Below, one piece after another: positions 21,088 to 30,052 of a DNA stretch of 62,891 bases; the stretch's first letter is position 1, and the number at the start of each line of letters is the position of its first letter. The stretch spans positions 1 to 62,891 of the forward strand of contig CAMAPL010000015.1 of the NCBI GenBank assembly GCA_945860165.1, read 5' to 3'. This DNA is from Rhizobium sp. Q54. Lineage in GTDB: Bacteria; Pseudomonadota; Alphaproteobacteria; Micropepsales; Micropepsaceae. Under the pieces are notes generated by a model, which was not told where the DNA came from, did no database searches, and was given only the letters and a program-made list of their open reading frames with translations. The translations under genes and the position numbers were made by a program.

Positions 21088-21810
21088 TCACTTTTCTTCG
21101 ATAATGGTTGCTCGGCCCCGGCCCTGAAGGACCTCGGCCAGGGCGCCGGGCTCGGCCAGCGAAAATACCAGGATCGGAATGCGGTTCTCCCGGGACAGGG
21201 AAATGGCCGCCGCATCCATGACCTGAAGATTTTTGGCTAACACCTCGTGATAGCTCAGAGAATCATACCGCTTGGCGTCCGGAAATTTTTTGGGATCGGC
21301 GCTATAGACCCCGTCCACCTGGGTGGCCTTAAGCATGGCGTCACAAGCCATCTCGGCCGCCCTGAGGGCGGCCGCGGTGTCGGTGGTGAAGAAGGGGTTG
21401 CCGGTGCCGGCGGCGAAGATCACCACCCGCCCCTTTTCCATGTGCCGGATGGCCCGGCGGCGGACATAGGGCTCGCAGACATTGTTCATGGCGATGGCCG
21501 ACTGGACCCGGGAGGACACCCCCGTCCGCTCCAGCCCGGCCTGCATGGCCAGGGCGTTCATCACCGTCGCCAGCATGCCCATGTAATCGGCGGTGGCCCG
21601 GTCAATGCCCTTGGCCGATCCGGCCAGGCCGCGGAAGATATTGCCGCCGCCCACCACCATGCAGATCTCGCTGCCGGCTTCGGCCGCCTCTTTCACATCG
21701 CGGGCGATCCGGTCGATGGTGTCAACGTCGATGCCGAACTGGCCATTGCCCATCAACGCCTCGCCGGAGACCTTGAGCAGGACCCGGCGGTATTTTGGCG
21801 CGGTGGGCAT
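21088..21810 (-). CDS. pyrH: Uridylate kinase
   Basis: PyrH phosphorylates UMP to UDP. The 240-residue protein belongs to the amino-acid-kinase fold: [14 protein letters not shown] at the N-terminus, [10 protein letters not shown], and [19 protein letters not shown] are the nucleotide- and UMP-binding signatures. It lies 15 bp after tsf and upstream of frr, the order found in most bacteria. Confidence 0.97.
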   Translation of the reverse strand: MPTAPKYRRVLLKVSGEALMGNGQFGIDVDTIDRIARDVKEAAEAGSEICMVVGGGNIFRGLAGSAKGIDRATADYMGMLATVMNALAMQAGLERTGVSSRVQSAIAMNNVCEPYVRRRAIRHMEKGRVVIFAAGTGNPFFTTDTAAALRAAEMACDAMLKATQVDGVYSADPKKFPDAKRYDSLSYHEVLAKNLQVMDAAAISLSRENRIPILVFSLAEPGALAEVLQGRGRATIIEEK

Positions 21811-21825
21811 AGTTATGGACCTCGG

Positions 21826-22749
21826 TTAGCGGGTGCCTGCCATCTGGGCGACTTCATCGGCGAAGTCGGAATCGACCTTCTCGATACCTTCGCCCACCTG
21901 GAAGCGGACAAAGCCTTCAATCTCGACTAGCGCGCCCAGATCCTTGGACGCCTTCTCGATCAGCTTGGCAATCTGGGTTTCGCCGTCGATCACGAAGGTC
22001 TGCTGCAGCAGCACGGTCTCTTCGTAATATTTGCGCATGCGGCCTTCCATCATTTTCTCGACAACGGCTTCCGGCTTGCCGGACTGCATCGCCAGGTCTT
22101 TCTGGATCGCATATTCGCGGTCCACGACTTCCTTGGACATATGCGCCTGGGTCAGCGCCAGAGGCGAGGCGGCGGCGACATGCATGGCAAGCTGCTTGGC
22201 CAGGGCCGACAGCTTGTCCTTGTCAGCGGTGGATTTGAGACCGACCAGCACGCCGATCTTGCCCAGTTCAGGAGACGACGGATTGTGAACATAGGCGGCG
22301 ACCACACCGGGATCGACCGACAGCGCGGCAGCACGGCGCACCGACATGTTCTCACCAATCTTGGCGACCATTTCGGTCAGGGTCTGCTGCACAGTGGACG
22401 CACCCATCGGGTGCGCCAACAGCTTCTCCAGGTCGCCGCCCTGCTGCAGGGCCAGCTGGGAGGCGTCCTTCACGAAGGTCTTGAATTCTTCATTGCGGGC
22501 GACGAAGTCGGTTTCCGCGTTCACTTCCAGCAGCACGCCGGTATTGGCATCCACGGCAACGCCCACCAGGCCTTCGGCAGCGGCGCGGCCGGCCTTCTTG
22601 GCAGCCTTGGAGATGCCTTTCTTGCGCAGCCAGTCGATGGCGGCTTCCATGTCACCATCGGTCTCAGTCAGCGCGTTCTTGCAGTCCATCATGCCCGCGC
22701 CGGTCTTGTCGCGCAGGTCCTTCACCATGCCGGCGGTGATGTTTGCCAT
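21826..22749 (-). CDS. tsf: Elongation factor Ts
   Basis: EF-Ts recycles EF-Tu by nucleotide exchange. ATG at 22749 (MANITAGMVKDLRDKTG) follows GGAG and gives 307 residues; an in-frame ATG four codons upstream is too close to the ribosome binding site. The N-terminal UBA-like domain with TGAGMMDCKNAL and the core TDFVARNEEFK are typical. A strong hairpin lies just upstream in the rpsB-tsf gap. Confidence 0.97.
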   Translation of the reverse strand: MANITAGMVKDLRDKTGAGMMDCKNALTETDGDMEAAIDWLRKKGISKAAKKAGRAAAEGLVGVAVDANTGVLLEVNAETDFVARNEEFKTFVKDASQLALQQGGDLEKLLAHPMGASTVQQTLTEMVAKIGENMSVRRAAALSVDPGVVAAYVHNPSSPELGKIGVLVGLKSTADKDKLSALAKQLAMHVAAASPLALTQAHMSKEVVDREYAIQKDLAMQSGKPEAVVEKMMEGRMRKYYEETVLLQQTFVIDGETQIAKLIEKASKDLGALVEIEGFVRFQVGEGIEKVDSDFADEVAQMAGTR

Positions 22750-22765
22750 ACTCGTCTCCATTCAT

Positions 22766-22808
22766 GCCCGCACGTGCCCCTCTTCGGGAGAAAAGCGCAC
22801 GTGCGGGC
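22766..22808 (-). promoter_or_regulatory. 12-bp perfect stem-loop between rpsB and tsf
   Basis: GCCCGCACGTGC (22766-22777) and GCACGTGCGGGC (22797-22808) are exact inverted repeats with a 19-nt loop. In the minus-strand transcript this forms a very stable hairpin between the rpsB stop and the tsf ribosome binding site. There is no U-tract after it, so it is more likely an attenuating, processing or stabilising structure than a full terminator. It may set the rpsB:tsf expression ratio. Confidence 0.7.
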
Positions 22809-22824
22809 TCTGTCTTTGGGTAAT

Positions 22825-23604
22825 TTAAGCAGTCGCCGGTTCGGCTTCGACCAGCTTGGCGCCGGTGTCTTCGATTTCCGCAGCCGCGCCCAGGTCCACT
22901 CCGGCTTCGGTCTGGCCCTGGCTGAGACCATCGATCACCGCACGGGCGGCCAGATCGCAATACAGGGCCAGCGCGCGGGCGGCATCGTCATTGCCCGGGA
23001 TCGGGAAGGCGATGCCGTCGGGATTACAGTTGGAATCCAGCACCGCCATGACGGGAATGCCCAGCTTGCGAGCTTCGGCGATGGCAATGGCTTCCTTGTT
23101 GGTGTCGATCACGAACAGCAGGTTGGGCACACCGCCCATTTCCTTGATGCCGCCCAGCGAACGTTCCAGCTTGTCCTGTTCGCGCAGCAGGCCCAGCAGT
23201 TCCTTCTTGGTCAGGCCGGACTGTTCGGCGGTCAGCAGCGTCTCTTCGATCGAGCGCAGGCGGCGGATCGAATGGCTGATGGTCTGCCAGTTGGTCAGCG
23301 TGCCACCCAGCCAGCGATAGTTCACATAATACTGGGCGCAGCGCTTGGCGGCGGCCGCGATCGGCTCAGACGCCTGGCGCTTGGTGCCGACGAACAGGAT
23401 GCGCCCGCCACCGGCGGCGACTTCGCGAAGCGCGACCAGCGCCCGGTGCAGCAGCGGCACGGTCTGGGTCAGGTCGAGAATATGGATGTCGTTGCGCTGC
23501 CCATAGATGAAGGGCGCCATCTTCGGATTCCAGCGCTGCTGGCGGTGGCCGAAATGGGCGCCCGCTTCGAGCAGTTGACGCATGGAAAATTCTGGCAAAG
23601 CCAT
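22825..23604 (-). CDS. rpsB: 30S ribosomal protein S2
   Basis: S2 is an essential small-subunit protein. The 259 residues start [20 protein letters not shown] after [35 protein letters not shown] and [13 protein letters not shown] are conserved family segments, and the tail is acidic. It is the first gene of the minus-strand supercluster and has a good promoter 114 bp upstream. Confidence 0.97.
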   Translation of the reverse strand: MALPEFSMRQLLEAGAHFGHRQQRWNPKMAPFIYGQRNDIHILDLTQTVPLLHRALVALREVAAGGGRILFVGTKRQASEPIAAAAKRCAQYYVNYRWLGGTLTNWQTISHSIRRLRSIEETLLTAEQSGLTKKELLGLLREQDKLERSLGGIKEMGGVPNLLFVIDTNKEAIAIAEARKLGIPVMAVLDSNCNPDGIAFPIPGNDDAARALALYCDLAARAVIDGLSQGQTEAGVDLGAAAEIEDTGAKLVEAEPATA

Positions 23605-23717
23605 AGATTCAGTCTCCTTTACCGGTTAGCCAGATGCGCGGGTTACCCCTTTTGGGAGCACCGGACGGCGACAGCGGAACACCCGCCGAAAGCCACCCGC
23701 GCATGCGAGATAGGGGG

Positions 23718-23746
23718 CTTATAGGGATTCGGGCGGTGTTTCGCAA
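23718..23746 (-). promoter_or_regulatory. rpsB promoter (sigma-70 type)
   Basis: On the minus strand, TTGCGA (23746-23741) and TATAAG (23723-23718) are separated by 17 bp. Transcription would start near 23711, giving a leader of about 105 nt before rpsB, long enough for S2 autoregulation. The leader holds short GC-rich repeats but no structure I can name. Confidence 0.6.
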
Positions 23747-23824
23747 GCACTGACCCAGCCGGAAAGGCCGAATTTTCCCAGGCTTTTCAAGGTTCCTTAA
23801 TCGAAAAAAGCCCAAAATCCCGCC

Positions 23825-24917
23825 ATGTCGGCGAAGCGCTTTTGGGGTCTGGACGGGCTGCGCGGGGTTTGTGCCCTGACGGTCGTGCTGCTCTATGCCA
23901 GCGGGCTTTTCTGGAGCGGACCGATCTTCCAGCACGGCTACCTGGCCATGGACATGTTTTTCCTGCTCAGCGGCTTTGTCATCGCCTTCGCCCATGAGGG
24001 CCAACTGCGCACCGGCCTCGGCCTTGCCCGCTTCCTGAAGGTCCGCGCCCGGCGCCTGTTGCCGGTGTTCTGGATCGGCGCGGTTTTCAATATCGCCATT
24101 TTCATCGCGATGGCATCGGCCGGCTATTATCCCGGCTATGGCACCGCCATAGTCTGGCTGATCGTGCCACTTACCACGCTATTGATGCTTCCCGCCTTCG
24201 GGACGCCCGGCAACAGCTTCGCGCCCGCCATGATGAGCGTCACCTGGTCGCTGGCGGTCGAATGGCTGGTCAATATCGCTTACGCCGCCTTCGGCTTTCG
24301 CTTGCGTGCGCGCACCTTGGCCACCTTCGCGGTGGCGGGCTGGGCGGCCATGGCCATCGCGGGCTATGCAACCGGCAAGGGCTGGTGCGTCGGCATCACC
24401 CGCGACGACTTTTTTTCCTACGGCATGATGCGCGGCGCGCCGGCTTTCGCGGCGAGCGTGGTGCTGTTCAGGGTTCATGCGCGGGGCTGGTTCACCCGCC
24501 TGCCTGTTGTCGCACCGCAATTGCTGCTGACCTTCTGGTTCTGCATCGCGGCAATGCCGACCCTCACCGCGACCCCGACCTTCGACTGGATCGCCGTCAC
24601 ACTGCTCTGCCCCCTGCTCATCTTGCTACTGCTGCGGGCCAATGACATGGCCCCGCCTTTCTGCAAAAGCCTAGGCGAAATTTCCTATCCGCTTTACGTG
24701 ATCAATCCGGGAATAATTTTTGCTGGCGCAGAAAACGCCTTTGTTCGGGCTGGACCATGGTCCAGGTTCGCTGCGCGCGCTTCTGGTCGTCGGCCTTTGC
24801 GTTGGCGCGGCATGGATGGTGAGCGCGCTTTGCCGCCTGCGCCCGCTGCGCCAGCCCGCCGCCGCCTTAACAATCCAGCCCTGCAAAAAGCACCTGCGAC
24901 GCCTGCGCAAGCCGTGA
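23825..24917 (+). CDS. Acyltransferase 3 family membrane protein, apparent C-terminal frameshift
   Basis: This is an OafA/ExoX-like integral membrane O-acyltransferase. It has the N-terminal GLDGLRGVCALTVVL signature, the MDMFFLLSGFVIAF segment, the basic FLKVRARRLLPVFW, and about nine further membrane segments. The frame that starts at 23825 stays open to 24964 but becomes Arg/Pro-rich after residue about 300. From 24720 the +1 frame instead encodes a normal last membrane helix (SLRALLVVGLCVGAAWMVSA) and a basic tail ending at TGA 24917. Removing one T from the T5 run at 24717-24721 restores this. The substrate is unknown. The recovered end leaves 12 bp before the aminotransferase. Confidence 0.7.
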
Positions 24918-24929
24918 TAAAGACAGGCC

Positions 24930-26108
24930 ATGCGCCCCATTCGTCCCGTCATCGCAAGTCTTGAACCCAGCGGCATCAGCAAGGTCACGGCGCTGGGATT
25001 GGGCAATCCCGATGTGCTGCCGCTGTGGTTCGGCGAAACCGACCTGGTGACGCCGCCCTTCATCCGCCAGGCGGCGGCGCAGGCGCTGGAGGATGGCCAC
25101 ACTTTCTATACCAATGCGCGCGGCATCCTGCCCTTGCGCGAAGCGATCCGCGATTTTCACAAGCGCATCACCGGCGCCAATATCGCAGTGGAGCGCATCA
25201 CCATTCCCGGCGCCGCCATGCTGGCGGTGACCACGGCGCTGCAGATGTGCTGCGAAACCGGTGACAATATCGTGATCGTCTCACCGATCTGGCCAAATGT
25301 TTTTCAGGCGGCAAAAGTTGTGGGCGCCGAGCCCCGGCTGGTGCGGCTGGACGAAGACTGGGTGGCCGGACGCTGGCGGCTGGACATGGACAAATTGTTC
25401 GACGCCTGCGACAGCCGTACAAAGGCGATGTTCCTGGCCTCACCCGGCAACCCCACCGGCTGGATGCTGACGGTGGAGGAACAGAAGACCATCCTGGGTT
25501 TCTGCCGCCAACGCGGCATCGCCATCATCGCAGACGAAGTCTATGGAACGCTGATTTACGATGGCGCGGCCCATGCAGCATCCTTCCTCACCATCGCGGA
25601 TGAAAACGATGCGGTGTTCGGGATCAACAGCTTCTCCAAGCCCTGGGCGATGACGGGATGGCGAGTCGGCTGGCTGGTGCATCCCAAAAGCTTGGAAGGG
25701 GCCGCCGCCGCCATGGCCCAGTGCAACAATACCGGCAGCACGCACTTTGCCCAGTATGGCGCCCTCGCCGCGCTGTCGCCCGAAGGCGAAGCCTTTCGCG
25801 CCAGCCTGCTGGAACGCTGCCGGGCCGGACGCGATGTGGTGGAAAAGTGGATCGGACGCCAGAACCGGGTGCGCTGGATGAAACCGGACGGCACCTTTTA
25901 CGGCTTCCTGCATGTTGACGGTTTGAAAGACAGTCTGGGTTTCTGCCAGCGCGCGGTGGTGGAGGATCAGGTCGGCGTTTCGCCCGGCTGGGCCTTCAGC
26001 TTGGGCGATCCGCAGGACGATTCTTATCTGCGCATCTGTTTCGCGCAGGATGCGGCGCGGCTGGAGCAGGCGCTGACGCGGCTCGAAGGCGCCATCAGAA
26101 AACTCTGA
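24930..26108 (+). CDS. PLP-dependent class I/II aminotransferase
   Basis: This is a 392-residue fold-type I aminotransferase of the aspartate aminotransferase superfamily. Visible elements are FYTNARGILPLREAIRDF, PGNPTGWMLT, DEVYG (the Asp that contacts the PLP ring nitrogen), the Schiff-base lysine in NSFSKPWAMTGWRVGW, and a C-terminal LRICFAQ. The family covers aspartate, aromatic and other amino acids; substrate cannot be decided here. It starts just after the acyltransferase, and a palindromic repeat lies directly downstream. Confidence 0.88.
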   Translation: MRPIRPVIASLEPSGISKVTALGLGNPDVLPLWFGETDLVTPPFIRQAAAQALEDGHTFYTNARGILPLREAIRDFHKRITGANIAVERITIPGAAMLAVTTALQMCCETGDNIVIVSPIWPNVFQAAKVVGAEPRLVRLDEDWVAGRWRLDMDKLFDACDSRTKAMFLASPGNPTGWMLTVEEQKTILGFCRQRGIAIIADEVYGTLIYDGAAHAASFLTIADENDAVFGINSFSKPWAMTGWRVGWLVHPKSLEGAAAAMAQCNNTGSTHFAQYGALAALSPEGEAFRASLLERCRAGRDVVEKWIGRQNRVRWMKPDGTFYGFLHVDGLKDSLGFCQRAVVEDQVGVSPGWAFSLGDPQDDSYLRICFAQDAARLEQALTRLEGAIRKL

Positions 26109-26110
26109 TT

Positions 26111-26216
26111 GTCATTCCCGCGAAAGCGGGAATCCACCTTTCGCACCCCGCTGTTACGGAGAGTCTTTCCGCTCGCGGACGCTCGCGAGATGAATTCCCG
26201 CTTTCGCGGGAATGAC
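26111..26216. repeat. Palindromic intergenic repeat, copy 1
   Basis: The left arm at 26111-26135 begins GTCATTCCCGCGAAAGCGGG. The right arm at 26192-26216 is its near-exact inverse (23 of 25 positions), around a 56-bp core. Each arm is itself a hairpin (CCCGC-GAAA-GCGGG type). It fills the gap between the convergent ends of the aminotransferase and dnaE, where it could terminate transcription from both sides. A related copy is at 34913-35026. Confidence 0.8.
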
Positions 26217-26225
26217 AGTTGGGAT

Positions 26226-29200
26226 TTAAACTGCTTCTACCGACATCACGCCCGGCAAGGCCGCAACGCGGTTGCGCAAGGTCGCACTGACGGCGATGCG
26301 CTTGGTCAGCGCGATCTCCACTTCTTCGCCCGTGCCGCCCGGCACCACCAGGCTGACCAGGCCTTTGCCCGGCTGTGCGAGCTCTGCATAGAGAACGCCC
26401 AGCGACGAAGCATCCGACAGGCGTATGGTCATGCCCTCGCCCGCCTGTGCCGCCGCCTGATCCAGGTCCAGGATCGAGGCCGCGCGCAGTTTCAGTTCGT
26501 CGCCATCCCATTCGGCGCTGGCCGTGATCAAAAGAGACTTGCCCGCTTCCAGCAGCGGCCGGCTGGCCGCCAGCACTTCGGGAAACAGCATGATCTCGAA
26601 CATGCCGGTGGGATCGGAAAAGGACACAAAGGCATACATCTGGTCGTTGCGGCCACGCCGCTCCGACTTCTTGATCACGGTCCCGGCGATCTTGGCCTTG
26701 AAGCCGGCGCGGCGGCGATCTTCCACCAGCGCGGCATAGGTCGAGGCGCCCAGTCGCTTGAGCGCCGGGCCATAGGAATCCAGCGGATGGCCGGAGAGAT
26801 AAAAACCCATGGCCGAGAATTCCTCGCCCAGCCGCTCATGCACCGGCCAGTCAGGCATTGCCGTCAGCCGCAGCTCTTCCGCCGGACCACTGTCGCCGCC
26901 GAATAGCGAGACCTGGCCGCTTTCGCGTTCGCGCTGCGCCGCCTGCGCCCCGCCCAGAATGCGGTCGGAACATTCCACCAGCTGGCGGCGATTGGGATTG
27001 AGGGTGTCGAACGCCCCTGCCCGCACCAGGTTTTCAAAGGCCCGCTTGTTGACCAGGCGCGGATCTACCCGCCGGGCAAAATCGGACAGGGATTTGAACT
27101 TGCCGCCCTGCGCCCTCGCCTCCACGACATGGTCCATGGCCTGGCGGCCCACGCCCTTCACCGCCGCGAGGGCATAGAACACCGTGTTGGCCTCGGCATC
27201 GCAGGTGAACACCGCTTCGCTGACATTGATGTCGGGCGGTGCCACCTTCACGCCCAGCCTCTGCGCTTCCTGGCGGAAAATGTTGAGCCGGTCGGTGGTG
27301 CCGATATCCAGCGTCATCGAGGCGGCCAGGAATTCGACCGGATAATTCGCCTTGAGATAGGCGGTCTGGTAGGCGACCTGGGCGTAAGCTGCGGCATGGC
27401 CCTTGTTGAAGCCGTAGCCGGCGAATTTTTCCGCCTGCTCGAAAATGGTTTCGGCGACGCTGCGGATGATGCTCCGCTCCGCCGCGCCTTTCATGAATTT
27501 TTCGCGCTGCGGAATCATTTCCGCCGGAATCTTCTTGCCCATGGCGCGGCGCAGGATGTCAGCCTCGCCCATCGTATAGCCGGCCAGTTCCCGGGCGATG
27601 CGCATGACATCGTCCTGGTAGGTCATGACGCCGTAGGTTTCCTTGAGGATCGGCTCGAGGGCGGGGTGCAGATATTCCACTGCCTCCTTGCCGTTCTTGC
27701 GGGCGATATAGGTCGGAATGGCGTCCATTGGACCGGGGCGGTACAACGCCACCAGCGCCACCAGATCGTTGATGTGATTGGGCTTCATCTTGCGCAGAAG
27801 ATCGCGCATGCCGGCGCCTTCCATCTGGAAGACGCCAACGCTATCGCCGCGGCTGAGCATTTCAAACGTGTGGGGATCGTCGAAATCGATGGTCTGGGTG
27901 TGCAGCGCCACGCCGCGTTTTTTCAGCAGCTCTTCGGCCTTGGCGATGACGGTCAGCGTCTTTAGGCCCAGAAAGTCGAACTTCACCAGGCCGGCTTTTT
28001 CCGCATCCTCATAGTCGAACTGCGTCACCGGCATGTCGGAGCGCGGATCGCGATAGAGTGGCAGGATCTCGTCCAGCGGGCGGTCGCCGATCACCACGCC
28101 GGCCGGATGGGTCGAGGCATGACGATAAAGGCCTTCGATCTGCCCGGTGATCTGGAACAGCCGCTGGGCCATCGGTTCCTGTTCGGCGATCTGTTGCAGG
28201 CGGGGTTCGCTGTCCACCGCTTCCTGCAGGGAAATGGATTTTCCCGGCGGATTGGGGATCAGCTTGGCGATGCGGTCCACCAGCCCCAGCGGCATCTGCA
28301 GCACGCGGCCCGCATCGCGCACCGCGGCGCGCGCCTGAAGCGATCCCAGCGCGATGATCTGCGCCACGCGGTCGGCGCCATATTTGTCGCGCACATAGCG
28401 CACCACCTCGTCGCGCCGCTCCTGGCAGAAGTCGATATCGAAGTCCGGCATGGACAGACGTTCGGGATTGAGAAAGCGCTCGAAGAACAGGCCGAAGCGC
28501 AGCGGGTCCAGGTTGGTGATGTCCAGCGCCCAGGCCACCAGCGAAGACGCACCGGAACCGCGCACGCCCACCGGAATGCCGCGTCCCCGGGTCCATTTCA
28601 TGAAGTCCGAAACGATCAGGAAGTAGCCAGGAAAACCCATCCGGTTGATGATGCCCAGTTCATAGTCCAGGCGCTCGTCATAGACACTGCGTTCCGCCGC
28701 CAGCTTGGCGCCGGTCAGCCGCCGCTCCAGCCCTTCCAGCGCCTGTGTCTTCAATTCAGCTTCCGCCGTCAGGCCAGATTCCGGCACGAACACCGGCAGG
28801 ATCGGCTTACGCTTCATCGGGCGGAAGGCGCAGCGGCGCGCGATCTCGATGGTGTTCTCGATGGCTTCCGGCAGGTCGGCGAACTGGGCCTGCATTTCCG
28901 ACGGGATCTTGAAACGATGCTCCCGGGTCAGACGGCGTCGGTCGTCCTGGGACACGAAGGCGCCATCGGCGATGCACAGCAGCGCGTCATGGGCTTCATA
29001 CATATTGGCCCGGCCGAAATGCACGTCATTGGTCGCCACCAGCGGCAGCCTTGCCGCATAAGCCATGTCCAGCAGCCAGTCTTCGGTGGCGCGTTCTTCC
29101 GCCAGTCCGTGGCGCTGCAGCTCGACATAGAGACGGTTGGGAAACGCGGCGGCGATTTTCGCCAGCAACATCTCGGCGGCTTCCTTCTGGCCCTCCAGCA

Positions 29201-29642
29201 GCAACTGGTTGACCGCGCCGCCCGGCCCGCCGGTCAGGGCGATCAGGCCACCCGAATGCGCAAAGAGCTTTTCGGCCTTCACATGCGGCCAGTCGCCTGC
29301 TTCCACGTCGAGATAGGCGGCCGACAGGAGCTTGGTCAGGTTCTGGTAGCCGGCTTCATTCTGCACCAGCAGCGGTATATGCGGCGGCTTCTTGCGCGAG
29401 CCGGTTTGCAGGGGGCTGCGGGGCGCGAACTCCACCGACAGCAGCGCGCCCACGATGGGCTGGATGCCGGCCTTGGCCAGGGTGTCGGCGATCTCATAGA
29501 CCCCGAACAGGTTGTTGGTGTCGGTGACCGCTGCCGCGGGGCTTCCCGCCTCACGCGCCAGGTCCGCCAGTTCCTGGGGGCGCACCGCCCCTTCCAGCAG
29601 CGAATAGGCGCTTTTCACGCGCAGATGAATGAAGGACGCCAT
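26226..29642 (-). CDS. dnaE: DNA polymerase III alpha subunit, replicative (DnaE1 type)
   Basis: This is the catalytic subunit of the replicative polymerase. The 1138 residues include an N-terminal PHP domain (FIHLRVKSAYSLLEGA), the polymerase core with catalytic aspartates in MPDFDIDFC (residue about 400), and the tandem HhH and OB-fold regions. Its length and the intact DnaE1-like N-terminus argue against the error-prone DnaE2. It lies downstream of a short LexA-controlled ORF with a 93-bp gap that holds a weak hairpin, so partial SOS read-through is possible. It ends at the palindromic repeat. Confidence 0.96.
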   Translation of the reverse strand: MASFIHLRVKSAYSLLEGAVRPQELADLAREAGSPAAAVTDTNNLFGVYEIADTLAKAGIQPIVGALLSVEFAPRSPLQTGSRKKPPHIPLLVQNEAGYQNLTKLLSAAYLDVEAGDWPHVKAEKLFAHSGGLIALTGGPGGAVNQLLLEGQKEAAEMLLAKIAAAFPNRLYVELQRHGLAEERATEDWLLDMAYAARLPLVATNDVHFGRANMYEAHDALLCIADGAFVSQDDRRRLTREHRFKIPSEMQAQFADLPEAIENTIEIARRCAFRPMKRKPILPVFVPESGLTAEAELKTQALEGLERRLTGAKLAAERSVYDERLDYELGIINRMGFPGYFLIVSDFMKWTRGRGIPVGVRGSGASSLVAWALDITNLDPLRFGLFFERFLNPERLSMPDFDIDFCQERRDEVVRYVRDKYGADRVAQIIALGSLQARAAVRDAGRVLQMPLGLVDRIAKLIPNPPGKSISLQEAVDSEPRLQQIAEQEPMAQRLFQITGQIEGLYRHASTHPAGVVIGDRPLDEILPLYRDPRSDMPVTQFDYEDAEKAGLVKFDFLGLKTLTVIAKAEELLKKRGVALHTQTIDFDDPHTFEMLSRGDSVGVFQMEGAGMRDLLRKMKPNHINDLVALVALYRPGPMDAIPTYIARKNGKEAVEYLHPALEPILKETYGVMTYQDDVMRIARELAGYTMGEADILRRAMGKKIPAEMIPQREKFMKGAAERSIIRSVAETIFEQAEKFAGYGFNKGHAAAYAQVAYQTAYLKANYPVEFLAASMTLDIGTTDRLNIFRQEAQRLGVKVAPPDINVSEAVFTCDAEANTVFYALAAVKGVGRQAMDHVVEARAQGGKFKSLSDFARRVDPRLVNKRAFENLVRAGAFDTLNPNRRQLVECSDRILGGAQAAQRERESGQVSLFGGDSGPAEELRLTAMPDWPVHERLGEEFSAMGFYLSGHPLDSYGPALKRLGASTYAALVEDRRRAGFKAKIAGTVIKKSERRGRNDQMYAFVSFSDPTGMFEIMLFPEVLAASRPLLEAGKSLLITASAEWDGDELKLRAASILDLDQAAAQAGEGMTIRLSDASSLGVLYAELAQPGKGLVSLVVPGGTGEEVEIALTKRIAVSATLRNRVAALPGVMSVEAV

Positions 29643-29703
29643 GGTGATCTCGCGAAGGTCTGGGACCAGTTCCGGAGCCAGTATCGCCCGCCAGCTTCCG
29701 ATA

Positions 29704-29724
29704 AGGGCGCTGCCTGTGCGCCCT
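29704..29724 (-). terminator. Weak hairpin after the SOS ORF, before dnaE
   Basis: AGGGCGC (29704-29710) and GCGCCCT (29718-29724) form a perfect 7-bp stem with a 7-nt loop, beginning 12 bp after the stop of the small ORF. There is no real U-tract after it on the minus strand. It may act as an inefficient terminator or attenuator between the SOS ORF and dnaE. Confidence 0.4.
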
Positions 29725-29735
29725 ATCCACAGCGA

Positions 29736-29840
29736 TCAGGTGCTGGAACCCAGAATGGCGTGGGCGCCGCCGGCCAGCACAAAGGCCGACACCATGAAAA
29801 GAATAAGCCCCGCACCCGCTGCCGCATCCTTGATCCACAT
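29736..29840 (-). CDS. SOS-controlled 34-residue single-span membrane protein (SidA-like in design)
   Basis: ATG at 29840 follows GGGAG with ideal spacing, and the ORF stops at TGA 29736. The protein starts MWIKD, then has one long hydrophobic segment (about residues 6-30, including GLILFMVSAFVLAGG), and ends in a short polar tail. An exact LexA box lies 29 bp upstream, overlapping a -10 like that of lexA. In Caulobacter, SidA is an SOS-induced single-span membrane peptide of about 29 residues that blocks division. The size, topology and control are alike; sequence homology is not established. The neighbour downstream is dnaE. Confidence 0.7.
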   Translation of the reverse strand: MWIKDAAAGAGLILFMVSAFVLAGGAHAILGSST

Positions 29841-29869
29841 GATCGCAATCTCCCGCTTGATCGATTTTT

Positions 29870-29884
29870 GTTCTACTTTGGTTC
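29870..29884 (-). promoter_or_regulatory. LexA (SOS) box upstream of the 34-residue ORF
   Basis: GTTC-TACTTTG-GTTC at 29870-29884 is an exact GTTC-N7-GTTC LexA box. Read on the minus strand it is GGAACCAAAGTAGAAC, differing by one base from the lexA operator GGAACTAAAGTAGAAC. A -35 TTGTTT lies 17 bp upstream of TAGAAC, the same arrangement as at lexA. The stretch 29885-30052 holds no gene I can support. Confidence 0.85.
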
Positions 29885-30052
29885 CATCCAGAAAACAAGA
29901 ACAAAACGTGACCGAATTGCGGGAGACCTTGGCGGCGTTTGACAAATAAAGTGGGTTGCGCTGAAAGCTCATGTGCAGACAAGCATCCGCACACGGATCA
30001 GTTGCATTCGTTCCGGCAAAATCCGCCCGTTAACGTTTGGCCGCGCCAGAAG

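Noticed and set aside
22141-23724. Long plus-strand open frame opposite tsf and rpsB
   Set aside because: Antisense to two universal genes with strong motifs; composition (His, Gln, Gly, Arg rich) is typical of shadow frames.
26226-29642. Calling dnaE the SOS mutagenesis polymerase dnaE2 because of the LexA box
   Set aside because: Length and N-terminal PHP features are those of DnaE1, imuA/imuB are not adjacent, and the box is placed for the short ORF.
28107-29942. 611-codon plus-strand frame opposite dnaE
   Set aside because: Antisense shadow of dnaE; it also runs over the SOS ORF and its LexA box.
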